Counted from the first letter of the stretch, positions 35,197 to 44,337 are shown. The stretch: 64,000 nucleotides of DNA from JAALLB01 sp017643495 (GCA_965216105.1 OZ244147.1:310001-374000), one strand, 5' to 3'. Notes: generated by a model from the letters alone, not told the origin. A program made the numbers and translations.

Positions 35197-35212
35197 CTGA
35201 CGTTTACGTCAA
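35197..35212. promoter_or_regulatory. Palindromic operator upstream of fadD, LiuR/FadR-type
   Basis: On the minus strand TTGACGTAAACGTCAG: inverted arms TGACGT and ACGTCA around a two-base centre, 65 bp upstream of the fadD ATG. It resembles the sites reported for LiuR-type MerR regulators of branched-chain amino-acid and fatty-acid degradation in proteobacteria; the assignment rests on memory of that consensus. Confidence 0.45.
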
Positions 35213-35280
35213 TCAGTTATCTGCTGTTTGCTTGCAGATTACAGATTGAAATTACTGCCATTCGCTGCTGGGTATAGGCT

Positions 35281-36585
35281 TTACCCGATTGCTGGCTTGT
35301 TGTCGGCCATTGGGCTTTCCTTGAGGCGCAAGGTTATCAGAAAGCCCAGGGTAACAACCACGAGGATTGCAGAAAATGCAATTCTGTAATCAGATGATGT
35401 GTAGACCCGGTTCCCGTCTTGAATCGATCCACTCCACAAAAGATCAAGGATGTAGCCGATGACAGGTTGCAGCAAAGCACCGGAAGCAACTGTCATGGAG
35501 TTGACAATACCGGTCACCGAACCAGAGATGGTTGAAGGGTTTCGTTCACGCGCAAGTGCAAACGTCACGGACATTGCAGAACCGAAAAGCCCCATGCCAA
35601 TGAGCAGCAATACGGTAATCCATAGTGGCGGTGTCTCAAGGAACACGAGCAGTGCGACACACAAGACAAGCAGTGCTCCGGTGCCGACCAGGATTGCCTT
35701 TCTCTTCTTTATGCGATCCGAGAACCAGCCAAAGAACGGCGCTCCAACAGCCCAGCCCATCAACAGCAATGAAACGAGTGTTGCAGCGCGTGAAGGCAGC
35801 AATTCGTAGGTTGTTACAAGATAGGGAGTCGCCCACAAGGTTCCCAGAGCAAGCATCGGCCCGGACATTGCTGATGCCACGAAAGCAACTTTCCAGACTT
35901 CCAGAGTGGATGCTGCGCGCCAGAGGCCTGCCCAGACAGACGACCATTTCTGTGGTTTTTCCCCTGTTCGCTTCAGCAATCCCGGCGGTTCATTGGCAAC
36001 GAAAAGAAAAAGGGCTGCAGCAAGTGCAAAGCTGAACAGGCCCATGCCCCACATTGCATTGCGCCAGCCATGGGTCTCGACAAACAGGGAAAGCGGACCG
36101 GACGCAAAAATTCCGCTCAACATGCCGAAAAACATCACAAGCCCTGAAAGAAAGGCAAAACGTTCTGGTGGAAACCATTTGCCAGCGATCGCCAGTGTGC
36201 CCAGAAACCCGACAGCAGAGCCAATGCCGATCAGCAATCTTGCCGAGTATGCAATCGTGAGGGTTTCGGCGGTTGCAAACATGATTGAGCCAATGCCACC
36301 GGTCGTGATTGCAACGGACAGGAGAATTCTCGGGCCCAAACGGTCAATCAGCGGTCCGAGGAAAACCTGCATTGCCACATACGGGTAGAAATACAGGGAA
36401 GTCAGCGTTCCCAGCAAGGCAGCACCGATTGCGAAATCGCTCATCAGGCCTGACACCATTACACTGGGCGCTACGCGGTGAAAAAAAGCGTAGCCGAATG
36501 CCAGTGCGGAAAGTGTCCAGACGAACCATGCCCGCCTGCCACCAAGATGTGACAGGGTTGCGGAGGAAGCTGCGTCGTCGCTCAA
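35281..36585 (-). CDS. MFS transporter
   Basis: 434-residue major facilitator with 12 predicted helices. Loop 2-3 carries GPLIDRLGPRIL, the MFS motif A equivalent; loop 8-9 has GWFSDRIKKRK. The fold and N-terminal AFGYAFFHRVAPSVM resemble the anion/nitrate-type sugar-acid MFS members but the substrate is unclear. ATG overlaps the stop of fghA by four bases (same strand), so it is co-translated with S-formylglutathione hydrolase and the XRE regulator. Possibly exports or imports a C1-related or carboxylate compound; inference only. Confidence 0.88.
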   Translation of the reverse strand: MSDDAASSATLSHLGGRRAWFVWTLSALAFGYAFFHRVAPSVMVSGLMSDFAIGAALLGTLTSLYFYPYVAMQVFLGPLIDRLGPRILLSVAITTGGIGSIMFATAETLTIAYSARLLIGIGSAVGFLGTLAIAGKWFPPERFAFLSGLVMFFGMLSGIFASGPLSLFVETHGWRNAMWGMGLFSFALAAALFLFVANEPPGLLKRTGEKPQKWSSVWAGLWRAASTLEVWKVAFVASAMSGPMLALGTLWATPYLVTTYELLPSRAATLVSLLLMGWAVGAPFFGWFSDRIKKRKAILVGTGALLVLCVALLVFLETPPLWITVLLLIGMGLFGSAMSVTFALARERNPSTISGSVTGIVNSMTVASGALLQPVIGYILDLLWSGSIQDGNRVYTSSDYRIAFSAILVVVTLGFLITLRLKESPMADNKPAIG

Positions 36586-37421
36586 TCAGTCAATCCAAGT
36601 CGTTGCGCATGCCAGGCGAGATGATCATTCATGAAGGTCGAAATGAAATAATAGGAATGATCATATCCGTCCTGCATTCTCAGGGTAAGATCAATACCGG
36701 TTTCCTCGCAGGCTTTTCCCAAAAGATCGGGACGAATTCCGCTTTCGAGAAACTGATCTGCGGTTCCGACATCGACCAGCAATTCGGGTAACCGTGAACC
36801 ACCGTTTATCAGGGCTACCGTGTCATATGCCTGCCATGCCTCGCGGTTGGTCCCGAGAAAGCGGCTGAATGCATATTCTCCCCACTCTATCTGCGAAGGT
36901 GCGCACATTGGTGCAAAGGCGGAAACGGACTTGTACTTGCCCGGGTTTCGCAGCGCGAGAACCATGGCCCCGTGTCCACCCATGGAGTGGCCGAAAACCG
37001 ATTGGCGATCCATGTCGGCATTGAAGTTCTGTGAAACAAGTTCCGGCAGTTCTCCGGTTACATAGGAGTACATGTTGTAATGTGTGGCGTAAGGCGCTTC
37101 AGTCGCGTCCAGATAATAGCCGGCAGCCTGCCCGAAATAGTATTGCTCATCATCGGGAACTTTGTCGCCACGGGGTGAAGTGTCAGGGCAAACGATGATG
37201 AGGCCAAGTTCGGCAGCCATCTGCCGAAACTCGCCCTTTTCAGTGACATTGGCATGGGTGCAAGTCAGGCCGGAAAGGTAATAAAGAACCGGACAGGATT
37301 GTGTGTCTGCCTGGGGAGGCGAGAACACGGAGAATGTCATGTCACAATTACATGCACTGGAGGTGTGGGTATATACGCCCTGGACCCCGCCATGGGACCG
37401 GTTGAGGCTCACCGTCTTCAT
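36582..37421 (-). CDS. fghA: S-formylglutathione hydrolase
   Basis: 279-residue alpha/beta hydrolase (esterase D family) that splits S-formylglutathione to formate and glutathione, the second step of glutathione-dependent formaldehyde removal. Nucleophile Ser146 in GHSMGG; oxyanion region YLSGLTCTHAN (about 48-58) with the redox-sensitive Cys54; DTSPRGD is another family mark. Full length. Overlaps its neighbours by four bases on both sides (XRE upstream, MFS downstream). The first-step enzyme FrmA lies separately at 39989-41104. Confidence 0.94.
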   Translation of the reverse strand: MKTVSLNRSHGGVQGVYTHTSSACNCDMTFSVFSPPQADTQSCPVLYYLSGLTCTHANVTEKGEFRQMAAELGLIIVCPDTSPRGDKVPDDEQYYFGQAAGYYLDATEAPYATHYNMYSYVTGELPELVSQNFNADMDRQSVFGHSMGGHGAMVLALRNPGKYKSVSAFAPMCAPSQIEWGEYAFSRFLGTNREAWQAYDTVALINGGSRLPELLVDVGTADQFLESGIRPDLLGKACEETGIDLTLRMQDGYDHSYYFISTFMNDHLAWHAQRLGLTD

Positions 37422-37816
37422 CTGGCAGTGGTCCCCGAATCCATGGCCTGCAACCTGTCCAGTGACTGTGCGAGCACATCAATCATGTTGCCTGTTGTCT
37501 CGTGCTGTTCACGCAATCGGTCAAGTTGTTGCCTGAAGCTTGAAATTTCTTCCTGCACATTTTCAAAAGTCGGGGATTCGCCAATTCCGTGAAGCAGCCA
37601 GGAAGGGCTGACACTCAGTACACCGGCTATCATTGTCAGCTTGTTCGCGCGTGGTTCATCGCGGTCACTTTCCCAGTTTTCATAGGTTTCCAGTGTAACG
37701 CCAATCTTTTCGGCTGTTTCGGCTGTTTCCATGCCAAGTGCTTCGCGGGCCCGGCTAATTCTGCCGCCCAGTGTGTCATGGTCGCGATGTTGTTCGAGGA
37801 TGTGTTCGGAATTCAT
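37418..37816 (-). CDS. XRE-family transcriptional regulator
   Basis: 132-residue regulator. A Cro/CI-type helix-turn-helix covers about 16-75 (LGGRISRAREALGMETAETAEKIG, then ETYENWESDRDEPRANKL), followed by a short coiled coil (EEISSFRQQLDRLREQ) for dimerisation. First gene of an operon with fghA and the MFS gene, overlapping fghA by four bases, so it probably controls this formaldehyde-linked operon or itself. It begins nine bases before the end of the yaiI gene on the same strand. Confidence 0.87.
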   Translation of the reverse strand: MNSEHILEQHRDHDTLGGRISRAREALGMETAETAEKIGVTLETYENWESDRDEPRANKLTMIAGVLSVSPSWLLHGIGESPTFENVQEEISSFRQQLDRLREQHETTGNMIDVLAQSLDRLQAMDSGTTAR

Positions 37817-37825
37817 ATATTCGGT

Positions 37826-38281
37826 CTACCGTTCTGAGTTTCGGATTGAAAGTACTAATCTGTGCAGACCATCGAGAAAAGCCGAACGGTCTGCTTTGGA
37901 GAAAGCGGCATTGTAAGTCTGGACCTGATTGGCCTCTCGCAAATGTTGGTTCAAGCCGCGTACTGCGAGAGCCACGCCGATATTGGCGTCATCGAAGAGC
38001 CGCCCATCAGGTCTTATGACCCGTGCGCCCTTTGCCAGCGATCGGCTGGCGAGCGGAATGTCGGCTGTGATGCAGATATCCTTATCAGATATGTTATCGG
38101 CAATCCAGTCATCGGCAGCATCCGCTCCCTGAGACACAATGCGGATCTCGACAAGAGGATTTCTGGACGGTCGCAACCCGCCATTTGCAACAAAAACCAC
38201 TTTCAGACCGTGCCGTTCGCCGACACGGATTGTCTCTTCCTTTACCGGGCAGGCATCTGCATCGACATAAATAATGGTCAA
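37826..38281 (-). CDS. YaiI/YqxD family (DUF188) protein
   Basis: 151-residue protein of the DUF188 family, a PIN-like/NYN-type fold proposed to be a nuclease but not proven. Marks: YVDADACPVK at the start, DDWIADNI, DICITADIPLA and RPDGRLFDDANIG. Start chosen at TTG 38281 because GAGG lies 8 bp upstream and the family begins at this point; an ATG at 38329 would add an unlike leader. Reads into the XRE operon with a 9-bp gap. Confidence 0.85.
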   Translation of the reverse strand: MTIIYVDADACPVKEETIRVGERHGLKVVFVANGGLRPSRNPLVEIRIVSQGADAADDWIADNISDKDICITADIPLASRSLAKGARVIRPDGRLFDDANIGVALAVRGLNQHLREANQVQTYNAAFSKADRSAFLDGLHRLVLSIRNSER

Positions 38282-38387
38282 GATTGTCCTCTTTTGCCTT
38301 TTGGGAGGAACGGAATGTTCCGGAACCAAATCCCGCTTTGCGTGTTCTTGTTCAATATTAATAGCGTATTAGCACAGGAGACATGAC

Positions 38388-38579
38388 ATGCCTGATTCAG
38401 AACCAACAGTCATAAATACTGGAGAACGCAGTAGTGGTGCCGGATGGTTTGTTGCCATTCTGCTGCTTCTGGTCATCGCCGGAGGTGGCTTCTATCTGTA
38501 CAATGGCGGCTTTGGAGGCGAGAAGAAGGCAATTGATGTGGAAGTGACACTTCCCGATGCCACGCCAAAAACCGAATAG
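38388..38579 (+). CDS. Small single-span membrane protein
   Basis: 63-residue protein: polar N-terminus, one membrane helix (about 20-38, WFVAILLLLVIAGGGFYLY), and an acidic tail. No family recognised, though similar small proteins with GGGFYLYN after the helix are common in Hyphomicrobiales. AGGAG about 10 bp before the ATG supports translation. It is divergent from the yaiI gene and convergent with lysE; an 8-bp hairpin separates it from the latter. Confidence 0.7.
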   Translation: MPDSEPTVINTGERSSGAGWFVAILLLLVIAGGGFYLYNGGFGGEKKAIDVEVTLPDATPKTE

Positions 38580-38590
38580 TGGTTAGCAGA

Positions 38591-38611
38591 CACTGCACCA
38601 GGAGTGCAGTG
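38591..38611. terminator. Hairpin between convergent small-protein and lysE genes
   Basis: Perfect stem CACTGCAC (38591-38598) and GTGCAGTG (38604-38611) with loop CAGGA, located 11 bp after one stop and ending one base before the other. Lacks a T run; likely bidirectional. Confidence 0.5.
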
Positions 38612-38612
38612 G

Positions 38613-39221
38613 TCAGTCGGACAATGCCAGCCGCATTCCCAGAAATGTGAATGTGGCGGCAAATGTTCTTCGAAACCACAACATCACTCTTGGCCGACTG
38701 ATCACGTAATGGCGCGCCAGTGAAGCGCAAATGCCGTAAGCGACAAAAATAATCATGGTCAAGGCCATGAATACAGCTGCCAGTATCAGCATTTCCCGTG
38801 TGTGCGATGCTGTTCCATGCGTCAGGAACTGGGGCAGAAATGCCATGAAAAAGAATGACAGCTTTGGATTGAGTATGTTGAGCATGGTGCCGTTAAGCGC
38901 CGTTCTGAACATGGAAACAGGTTTTTGATCCGCTGTAACCGACAGGGTGCTGCCATCCCTCAACATGTTCCATGCCATGAAGAACAGGTAGGCAACTCCG
39001 AGATATTTGATGACCTGGAAAGCAATTGCACTCGTGTGCAGGACAGCTGACAGCCCCAGCACACCTGCGAGGGCAGCTGGCAATATACCGATTGTACAGC
39101 CAATTGCCGCAAAAATGCTGGCTCGCCATCCCCTGCCCAGTCCGATGGCTATCATGTAGATAACGCCGGTTCCCGGAAGCAAGACCACCACTGTTGATGT
39201 TAAAAGGAATTCAAGGCTCAT
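38613..39221 (-). CDS. LysE-family exporter (RhtB type)
   Basis: 202-residue inner-membrane amino-acid or metabolite exporter of the LysE/RhtB family: six helices, the N-terminal LLPGTGVIYMIAIGLGRG motif (PGP-like in the family), ALNGTMLNILNPKLSFFFMAFLPQF near the centre. Substrate unknown. One of three LysE-type genes in this window (also 43722 and 62662), all different in sequence. Start at ATG 39221. Confidence 0.87.
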   Translation of the reverse strand: MSLEFLLTSTVVVLLPGTGVIYMIAIGLGRGWRASIFAAIGCTIGILPAALAGVLGLSAVLHTSAIAFQVIKYLGVAYLFFMAWNMLRDGSTLSVTADQKPVSMFRTALNGTMLNILNPKLSFFFMAFLPQFLTHGTASHTREMLILAAVFMALTMIIFVAYGICASLARHYVISRPRVMLWFRRTFAATFTFLGMRLALSD

Positions 39222-39252
39222 GCTTGATGCTTTCTGTATGGAAGCCGGCTGA

Positions 39253-39909
39253 TCACCCGGGTGGTAGCTGACAGCGTGTCAGCTCAAATCCGGCTGTTCC
39301 CTCGTGTTTCAGTTTGATGTTCTGGCCGTTGACCATTTCTATTATCAAACGACTCGGGTTTGTTTCACCCTCCGCACTACAGGAGGTATCGAGCGTAACC
39401 GGATTGCTTTGCGGTGTCTCGGCAGATATCTCACAAACTTCCTCGAAAGTCCGGACGGTTTCCAGGGTTATGACGGCAAATCCGTCATAAACATCCTGGT
39501 CTATCTGCGCGCAACCTTTCGCATTACTGGCCCAAACTCCGGTGTATGGGATTTTGGTTTCGTTCCGGTTGATCCGGGCGGCCTGTATTGTATCCGGCAG
39601 GAGCGTGTCGCGAGACGAAAGAACAGCTTCAGGATTGTCCGGCGTTACGCGGGCTTCACCGGACTGTTCTGTGTCAGATGGTGTTTCAGACTGGGCAGAC
39701 GCAGGCACTTCAGCTTCCGGAGCTTTCTTTTCTGCTTTTTTGGGTTCTGCTGGTGCAGGTTTCTTGCCGACGGCATCACCCTTTTCAGCAGTTTTGCTGA
39801 CAGCAGGCTTTTCTTCTGTCTTTGCAGCCTCCTGTTCGGCGGTGCAGCCAACAATGCCCAGTAGAATGACAGACAAAATCATTTTGGTCGGAAGTTCAAC
39901 AGAAGCCAT
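39253..39909 (-). CDS. Putative lipoprotein with Lys/Pro/Glu-rich linker
   Basis: 218-residue exported protein. The lipobox LGIVGC with Cys22 follows a short hydrophobic stretch, so the mature form should be lipid-anchored in the outer or inner membrane. Residues 25-85 are a disordered, Ala/Glu/Lys/Pro-rich linker; the C-terminal domain (about 110-218) has four conserved-looking Cys (GCAQID, EVCEIS, TSCSAEG, TRCQLPPG) that could form two disulfides. Not a recognised family. GGAA lies 8 bp upstream of the ATG. Confidence 0.72.
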   Translation of the reverse strand: MASVELPTKMILSVILLGIVGCTAEQEAAKTEEKPAVSKTAEKGDAVGKKPAPAEPKKAEKKAPEAEVPASAQSETPSDTEQSGEARVTPDNPEAVLSSRDTLLPDTIQAARINRNETKIPYTGVWASNAKGCAQIDQDVYDGFAVITLETVRTFEEVCEISAETPQSNPVTLDTSCSAEGETNPSRLIIEMVNGQNIKLKHEGTAGFELTRCQLPPG

Positions 39910-39988
39910 TGAGTATTCCAGTCTGGTGTTGGTTCCAGCCTGCCACTTGCCTGCACTGGCAATGGCAGGAGGAGAATTGCTGTTTACG

Positions 39989-41104
39989 TCAGAACTTGAC
40001 CACCCCGCGAATGCTCTCGCCTTTTCGCATCAGGTCAAACCCATTGTTGATTTCATCCAGTCCCATTGTGTGGGTAATCATCGGGTCAATCTGGATTTTA
40101 CCATCCATGTACCAGTCAACGATCTTGGGCACATCAGTACGCCCCTTTGCACCCCCAAATGCAGTGCCGCGCCAATTGCGCCCTGTCACCAGCTGGAACG
40201 GGCGGGTCGAAATTTCCTGACCGGCACCAGCGACCCCGATAATGATCGAGGTGCCCCAGCCCTTGTGACAGCACTCAAGGGCATCACGCATCACATTTAC
40301 ATTGCCGATACACTCGAATGAATAATCGGCTCCGCCGTTGGTGAGGTCAACGAGATATGGCACGAGATCGCCTTCAACCTCTTTTGGATTGACAAAATGG
40401 GTCATGCCGAACTTTTCGCCCCATTCCTTGCGGTCCGGGTTGATGTCAACGCCCACAATCATGTTTGCCCCTGCCATACGGGCGCCCTGGATAACATTGA
40501 GGCCAATGCCGCCGAGGCCGAAAACAACGACATTGTCGCCCGGGGCAACTTTTGCCGTGTTTATGACTGCACCAATTCCGGTGGTAACCCCGCAACCGAT
40601 GTAACAGATTGATTCAAACGGTGCGTCTTCGCGGACTTTTGCAAGCGCAATCTCTGGAACAACTGTATGATTGGAGAAGGTGGATGTTCCCATGTAATGG
40701 AACGCTTTTTCGCCTTTGATGGAAAAGCGCGATGTGCCATCCGGCATGACGCCCTGGCCCTGGGTGGTGCGAATTTTCTGGCAAAGATTGGTCTTGCCTG
40801 ATGTGCAGTAATCGCATTCACGGCATTCGGGTGTATAAAGCGGAATAACATGATCACCCTTCTTGAGGGTGGTAACACCGGGGCCTGTGTCCACCACGAC
40901 ACCTGCGCCTTCATGCCCGAGTATTGCCGGGAAAAGACCTTCCGGATCGGCGCCTGAAAGTGTGAATTCGTCCGTGTGGCAAATTCCTGTTGCCCTCATT
41001 TCAACGAGCACTTCACCTTCCTTGGGGCCTTCCAGCTCCACATCGCAAATCTCTAGGGGCTTGCCGGCTTCAAAGGCAACAGCGGCGCGGGTTTTCATGG
41101 GCAT
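39989..41104 (-). CDS. frmA: S-(hydroxymethyl)glutathione dehydrogenase (class III alcohol dehydrogenase)
   Basis: 371-residue zinc alcohol dehydrogenase that oxidises the formaldehyde-glutathione adduct to S-formylglutathione and also reduces S-nitrosoglutathione. Catalytic zinc ligands in CHTDEFTLSG and GHEGAG, structural zinc Cys cluster CRECDYCTSGKTNLC, NAD motif GLGGIGLN, and class III end segment DLMRKGESIRGVVKF. Typical length. Works before FghA (36582-37421) although the genes are separated by lysE, yaiI and others. Confidence 0.96.
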   Translation of the reverse strand: MPMKTRAAVAFEAGKPLEICDVELEGPKEGEVLVEMRATGICHTDEFTLSGADPEGLFPAILGHEGAGVVVDTGPGVTTLKKGDHVIPLYTPECRECDYCTSGKTNLCQKIRTTQGQGVMPDGTSRFSIKGEKAFHYMGTSTFSNHTVVPEIALAKVREDAPFESICYIGCGVTTGIGAVINTAKVAPGDNVVVFGLGGIGLNVIQGARMAGANMIVGVDINPDRKEWGEKFGMTHFVNPKEVEGDLVPYLVDLTNGGADYSFECIGNVNVMRDALECCHKGWGTSIIIGVAGAGQEISTRPFQLVTGRNWRGTAFGGAKGRTDVPKIVDWYMDGKIQIDPMITHTMGLDEINNGFDLMRKGESIRGVVKF

Positions 41105-41209
41105 CCTCCTGCTTTCTGTACTCGGTGCAAACTATCTGAAATCGCAAAAGTTGCAATGATCAGAGGCCGCCGTTTTTATGTGACTGAACCGTCAGACTGG
41201 TGCAATTGT

Positions 41210-42529
41210 TCAACTCTGGAGAGCATTTTCCACCGAGATGCCGACGCTGGCCAGGTTCTTCTCCGTGAAGGGCGTTGAGCCGAGCATGATGCCAACCGAC
41301 GGCTCGCCTGTTGGTATTGTGAGGGCACACAGGCCGAACATGTTGCCAAATCGCGTGTTTCGCAATGCCAGCAAGTTGGTTTTCTGGAACAGGTCGATAT
41401 CGCCAAGCAGCTTTTCCTTGTCAGGCGGAGTGATGCATACCGTCGGAGACAAGACGGCGTCATATCCTGCAACCCGCTCATTGTAAGCCTTGCGCAGTGT
41501 TTCCATTTTTTCCCAGGCGTGTTGGTATTCTTCCCTTGTGAGGTGTTTGCCGGAGAGAAAGCGGTTTTCAACCGGCTCGAATACCACGCCAGGATTATCC
41601 GTGATTTCCTTGCCCCATGACTGCCAGGCTTCATATGGAAAGAGAACGGGTCCAAGGGGCAGGATTTCCTCGTATTGGTCGATGTCGCCGTAGTCAATTT
41701 TCACACCGGCAGAAGCAAGTTTCTCAATCGCCGATTTGAATCCGCGTTCTGTTTTTTCGTCCAGCCCGTCCAGAACGATGGTCCGGTTTACCAGGAACCG
41801 GCATTCAGATAGCGGCTTTGCTTCCGGCATGACAGGTTCCAGCCCGGCAAGTATGGCAGTCATCAGCCATGCATCCTCAACCGAACGGCACAGCGGACCA
41901 GCTGTGTCAAATCCGGGGCACAGTGCGATCACCCCATCATTGGGTATGAGGCCGGATGTAGTCTTCAGCCCAACGAGATCATTCCAGGCAGAGGGGATGC
42001 GTACCGACCCGCCGGTATCAGAACCGATGCCAATCGGCACAAGGTCATTGGCAACGGAAGCGGCTGCTCCGGAAGAAGATCCGCCGGGGGCAAGGCTGTC
42101 ACCATGAATATTGGGAGCCGTTTGTGCATTCGGATTGATACCAAGTCCCGAGAAGGCAAGCTCTGAAGTGTGGGTCTTTCCGGTACACACCAGACCTGCT
42201 GTCGTGGCTCTTGCGATGGCCAGACAATCCTCTTGCGGGATACGTCCCTTCAGGAGTGGTGTACCTGCTTCGGTTGCAATCCCGGCAGTATCAAACAGGT
42301 CCTTCCAGGAGATGGGTACGCCATCGAGGGGACTTGCGAGTGTCCCTGTCTTCTGGCGCTTGCGGGAATCTTCGGCTTCAGCCATTGCGCGTTCGTCGCT
42401 TATGACTGTGTAAATCCGCTTGCGTTCGGGGTGGGTATTAATTGCGTCAAGAGTTTCGCTGGCAAGTTCAACAGGGTCAAGCTTTCCACTTGCTATCAGT
42501 CTGCCCAGTTCAGCGGCGGTTGTTTTCAT
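41210..42529 (-). CDS. Amidase signature family enzyme
   Basis: 439-residue amidase hydrolase with the Ser-Ser-Lys triad: Lys76 (SWKDLFD), Ser near 152 (PGGSSSGAA), and nucleophile Ser175 (SDTGGSVRIP). No transit features; cytosolic. ATG at 42529 with CAGGA 10 bp upstream; the frame is open to 42646 but that part is not family-like. Same strand as AMACR, lysE and aldehyde dehydrogenase, whose gaps are 58, 6 and 10 bp. The group looks catabolic; amide substrate unknown. Confidence 0.88.
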   Translation of the reverse strand: MKTTAAELGRLIASGKLDPVELASETLDAINTHPERKRIYTVISDERAMAEAEDSRKRQKTGTLASPLDGVPISWKDLFDTAGIATEAGTPLLKGRIPQEDCLAIARATTAGLVCTGKTHTSELAFSGLGINPNAQTAPNIHGDSLAPGGSSSGAAASVANDLVPIGIGSDTGGSVRIPSAWNDLVGLKTTSGLIPNDGVIALCPGFDTAGPLCRSVEDAWLMTAILAGLEPVMPEAKPLSECRFLVNRTIVLDGLDEKTERGFKSAIEKLASAGVKIDYGDIDQYEEILPLGPVLFPYEAWQSWGKEITDNPGVVFEPVENRFLSGKHLTREEYQHAWEKMETLRKAYNERVAGYDAVLSPTVCITPPDKEKLLGDIDLFQKTNLLALRNTRFGNMFGLCALTIPTGEPSVGIMLGSTPFTEKNLASVGISVENALQS

Positions 42530-42587
42530 TTGGTGTATTCCTGAGATGGAGGATTGCAATCGGGTGTAACGTACCAACCGGCCGAGT

Positions 42588-43715
42588 TCACAGCAGAATG
42601 CCTTTCTTGGCAAGATTGCGGATCTCGCTTTCCGTGAAGCCTGCACCGGACAGGATACTTTCTGATTCCGTGCCGGTTTTTGAGGCAGGTGGGGGAAGAC
42701 TGGCTTGCGTACGGCTGAAGCGCGGGGCAGGGCTGGTTTGCCGCAAACCCTGACGTGTTACGAATGTATTGCGGGCTTGATTGTGCGGGTGTTTTTCAGC
42801 CTCGTCGAAATCCAGCACCGGTGCGACACAGGCATCTGATCCTTCGAAAAGGGATGCCCATTCGCCCCGGCTTTTCGACGCAAACAGGGCTTCGAACACG
42901 GCATGCATTTCCGGCCAGTGTCTCTTGTCATTCTGGGTTTCGCGATAGGCCGGATCGAGACCGGCGATTTCCAGAAACCGGGCAAAGAATTTTGGCTCAA
43001 TGCACCCTACGGACAGGTATTTGCCATCCGAGCATTCATAACAGCGATAGTAGGGGGCTCCGCCGTCTATGAAATTGTCTTCGCGTTCTGGTGTCCAGTT
43101 TCCGGATGCAAGCATTGACTGGACAAGGCCCATCATGGCGGGCACTCCGTCAATCATGGCTGCATCGACCACCTGCCCCTTGCCGGAGATGCTTCGTTCG
43201 ATAATGGCTGCAAGGATGCCCATGACAAGAAACATTGACCCGCCGCCATAATCAGCCACAAGGTTTAACGGAGGTACGGGTGGCTCGCCGCGCTTTCCCA
43301 TTGCATTCAGGGCTCCTGTAAGCGCCAGATAGTTGAGGTCATGCCCAGCTGTTTGTGCCCAAGGTCCCTCCTGTCCCCAGCCGGTCATGCGTGCGTATAC
43401 CAGGCGGGGATTTGCTTCCAGAGCGGTATCGGGCCCCAGTCCAAGCCGTTCCATGACGCCGGGGCGAAAGCCTTCAATAAGGATATCGGTGCTGGCGATT
43501 ACTTTCAGTGCTGCCGCCACCCCTTCCGGTTCTTTGAGGTTCAGTGCGATCGACTTTTTGCCGCGACGGTTGATGTCCGCTGAAAGGTCTTCGCCCGCAG
43601 AACGGTCGATTACGGTTATAGCCGCACCGAGATCAGCCAGTAACTGGCCGGCGAGCGGAGCCGGTCCAATACCTGCCATTTCAATGATTGTAAGATTGTC
43701 GAGTGGTCCGGGCAT
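42588..43715 (-). CDS. Alpha-methylacyl-CoA racemase
   Basis: 375-residue class III CoA-transferase-fold enzyme. The racemase-specific triad fits mycobacterial MCR: His125 and Asp126 in TAGHDLNY, Asp155 in NLVADYGGGS, and Glu240. It lacks the Asp of formyl-CoA transferases at the usual site. This would invert the 2-methyl centre of branched acyl-CoAs before beta-oxidation (pristanic acid, bile-acid or sterol side chains). Between amidase and a LysE exporter on the same strand. Confidence 0.87.
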   Translation of the reverse strand: MPGPLDNLTIIEMAGIGPAPLAGQLLADLGAAITVIDRSAGEDLSADINRRGKKSIALNLKEPEGVAAALKVIASTDILIEGFRPGVMERLGLGPDTALEANPRLVYARMTGWGQEGPWAQTAGHDLNYLALTGALNAMGKRGEPPVPPLNLVADYGGGSMFLVMGILAAIIERSISGKGQVVDAAMIDGVPAMMGLVQSMLASGNWTPEREDNFIDGGAPYYRCYECSDGKYLSVGCIEPKFFARFLEIAGLDPAYRETQNDKRHWPEMHAVFEALFASKSRGEWASLFEGSDACVAPVLDFDEAEKHPHNQARNTFVTRQGLRQTSPAPRFSRTQASLPPPASKTGTESESILSGAGFTESEIRNLAKKGILL

Positions 43716-43721
43716 GGGCGA

Positions 43722-44327
43722 TTATTTTTGCAGCAACAAACGCAGGCCAAGTGCACCCAGGACAATTGCGGCAGTCCGGTCCAGATAGCGTTTGGCTGCA
43801 AGATACTGGCGACTGATCGCGGGGGTGCTCATTACAAGTGCAATCGCTGTTTGGCAGAGCATTTCAACCATCAGGTGATTGCCGATAATGAAAGCCTTTT
43901 CGGCGAGGTTGAGGTTTGGCGGGAAGATTACGACAAGTACGGCAGCAGCGAACAGAACCGATTTCGGATTTGCAAGATTGACCAGCATGCCTTCGAGAAA
44001 CAGGCGGCCGGATTGCGCGCTGTGTGCCCTTTCCAGCCTGTGATCTGCACTGCGCCAGGTTTTCCAGGCAAGATAGAGCAGATAGGCGGCGCCAGCAGCT
44101 TTGGCCGTTGTGTAGACCCATGGGAAGAGCTTGAAGACGCCATCAAGGCCAAAGAGCGCCATTGCTGTCCAGACTGCCGCCATTGTGCCAAGGCCCAAGC
44201 CAACCCTGATGCCTGCCGTGCGCCCGTGAACAAGACTGGTGCGTATGAGCATCAGCATTGACGGCCCGGGGCTGGCGATGGCAACCAACAAGGCAATATT
44301 GAAGGCCAGAACCAGTTCCCAGGTCAT
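43722..44327 (-). CDS. LysE-family exporter
   Basis: 201-residue LysE/RhtB exporter, six helices, with ASPGPSMLMLIRTSL near the N-terminus and EGMLVNLANPKSVLF in the middle. Start selected at ATG 44327, since GAGG then lies 8 bp upstream; the ATG at 44333 would be only 2 bp from it. Sits between AMACR (6 bp gap) and aldehyde dehydrogenase (10 bp gap), so it may export a product of that catabolic block. Substrate unknown. Confidence 0.86.
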   Translation of the reverse strand: MTWELVLAFNIALLVAIASPGPSMLMLIRTSLVHGRTAGIRVGLGLGTMAAVWTAMALFGLDGVFKLFPWVYTTAKAAGAAYLLYLAWKTWRSADHRLERAHSAQSGRLFLEGMLVNLANPKSVLFAAAVLVVIFPPNLNLAEKAFIIGNHLMVEMLCQTAIALVMSTPAISRQYLAAKRYLDRTAAIVLGALGLRLLLQK

Positions 44328-44337
44328 CGCCATTTCC

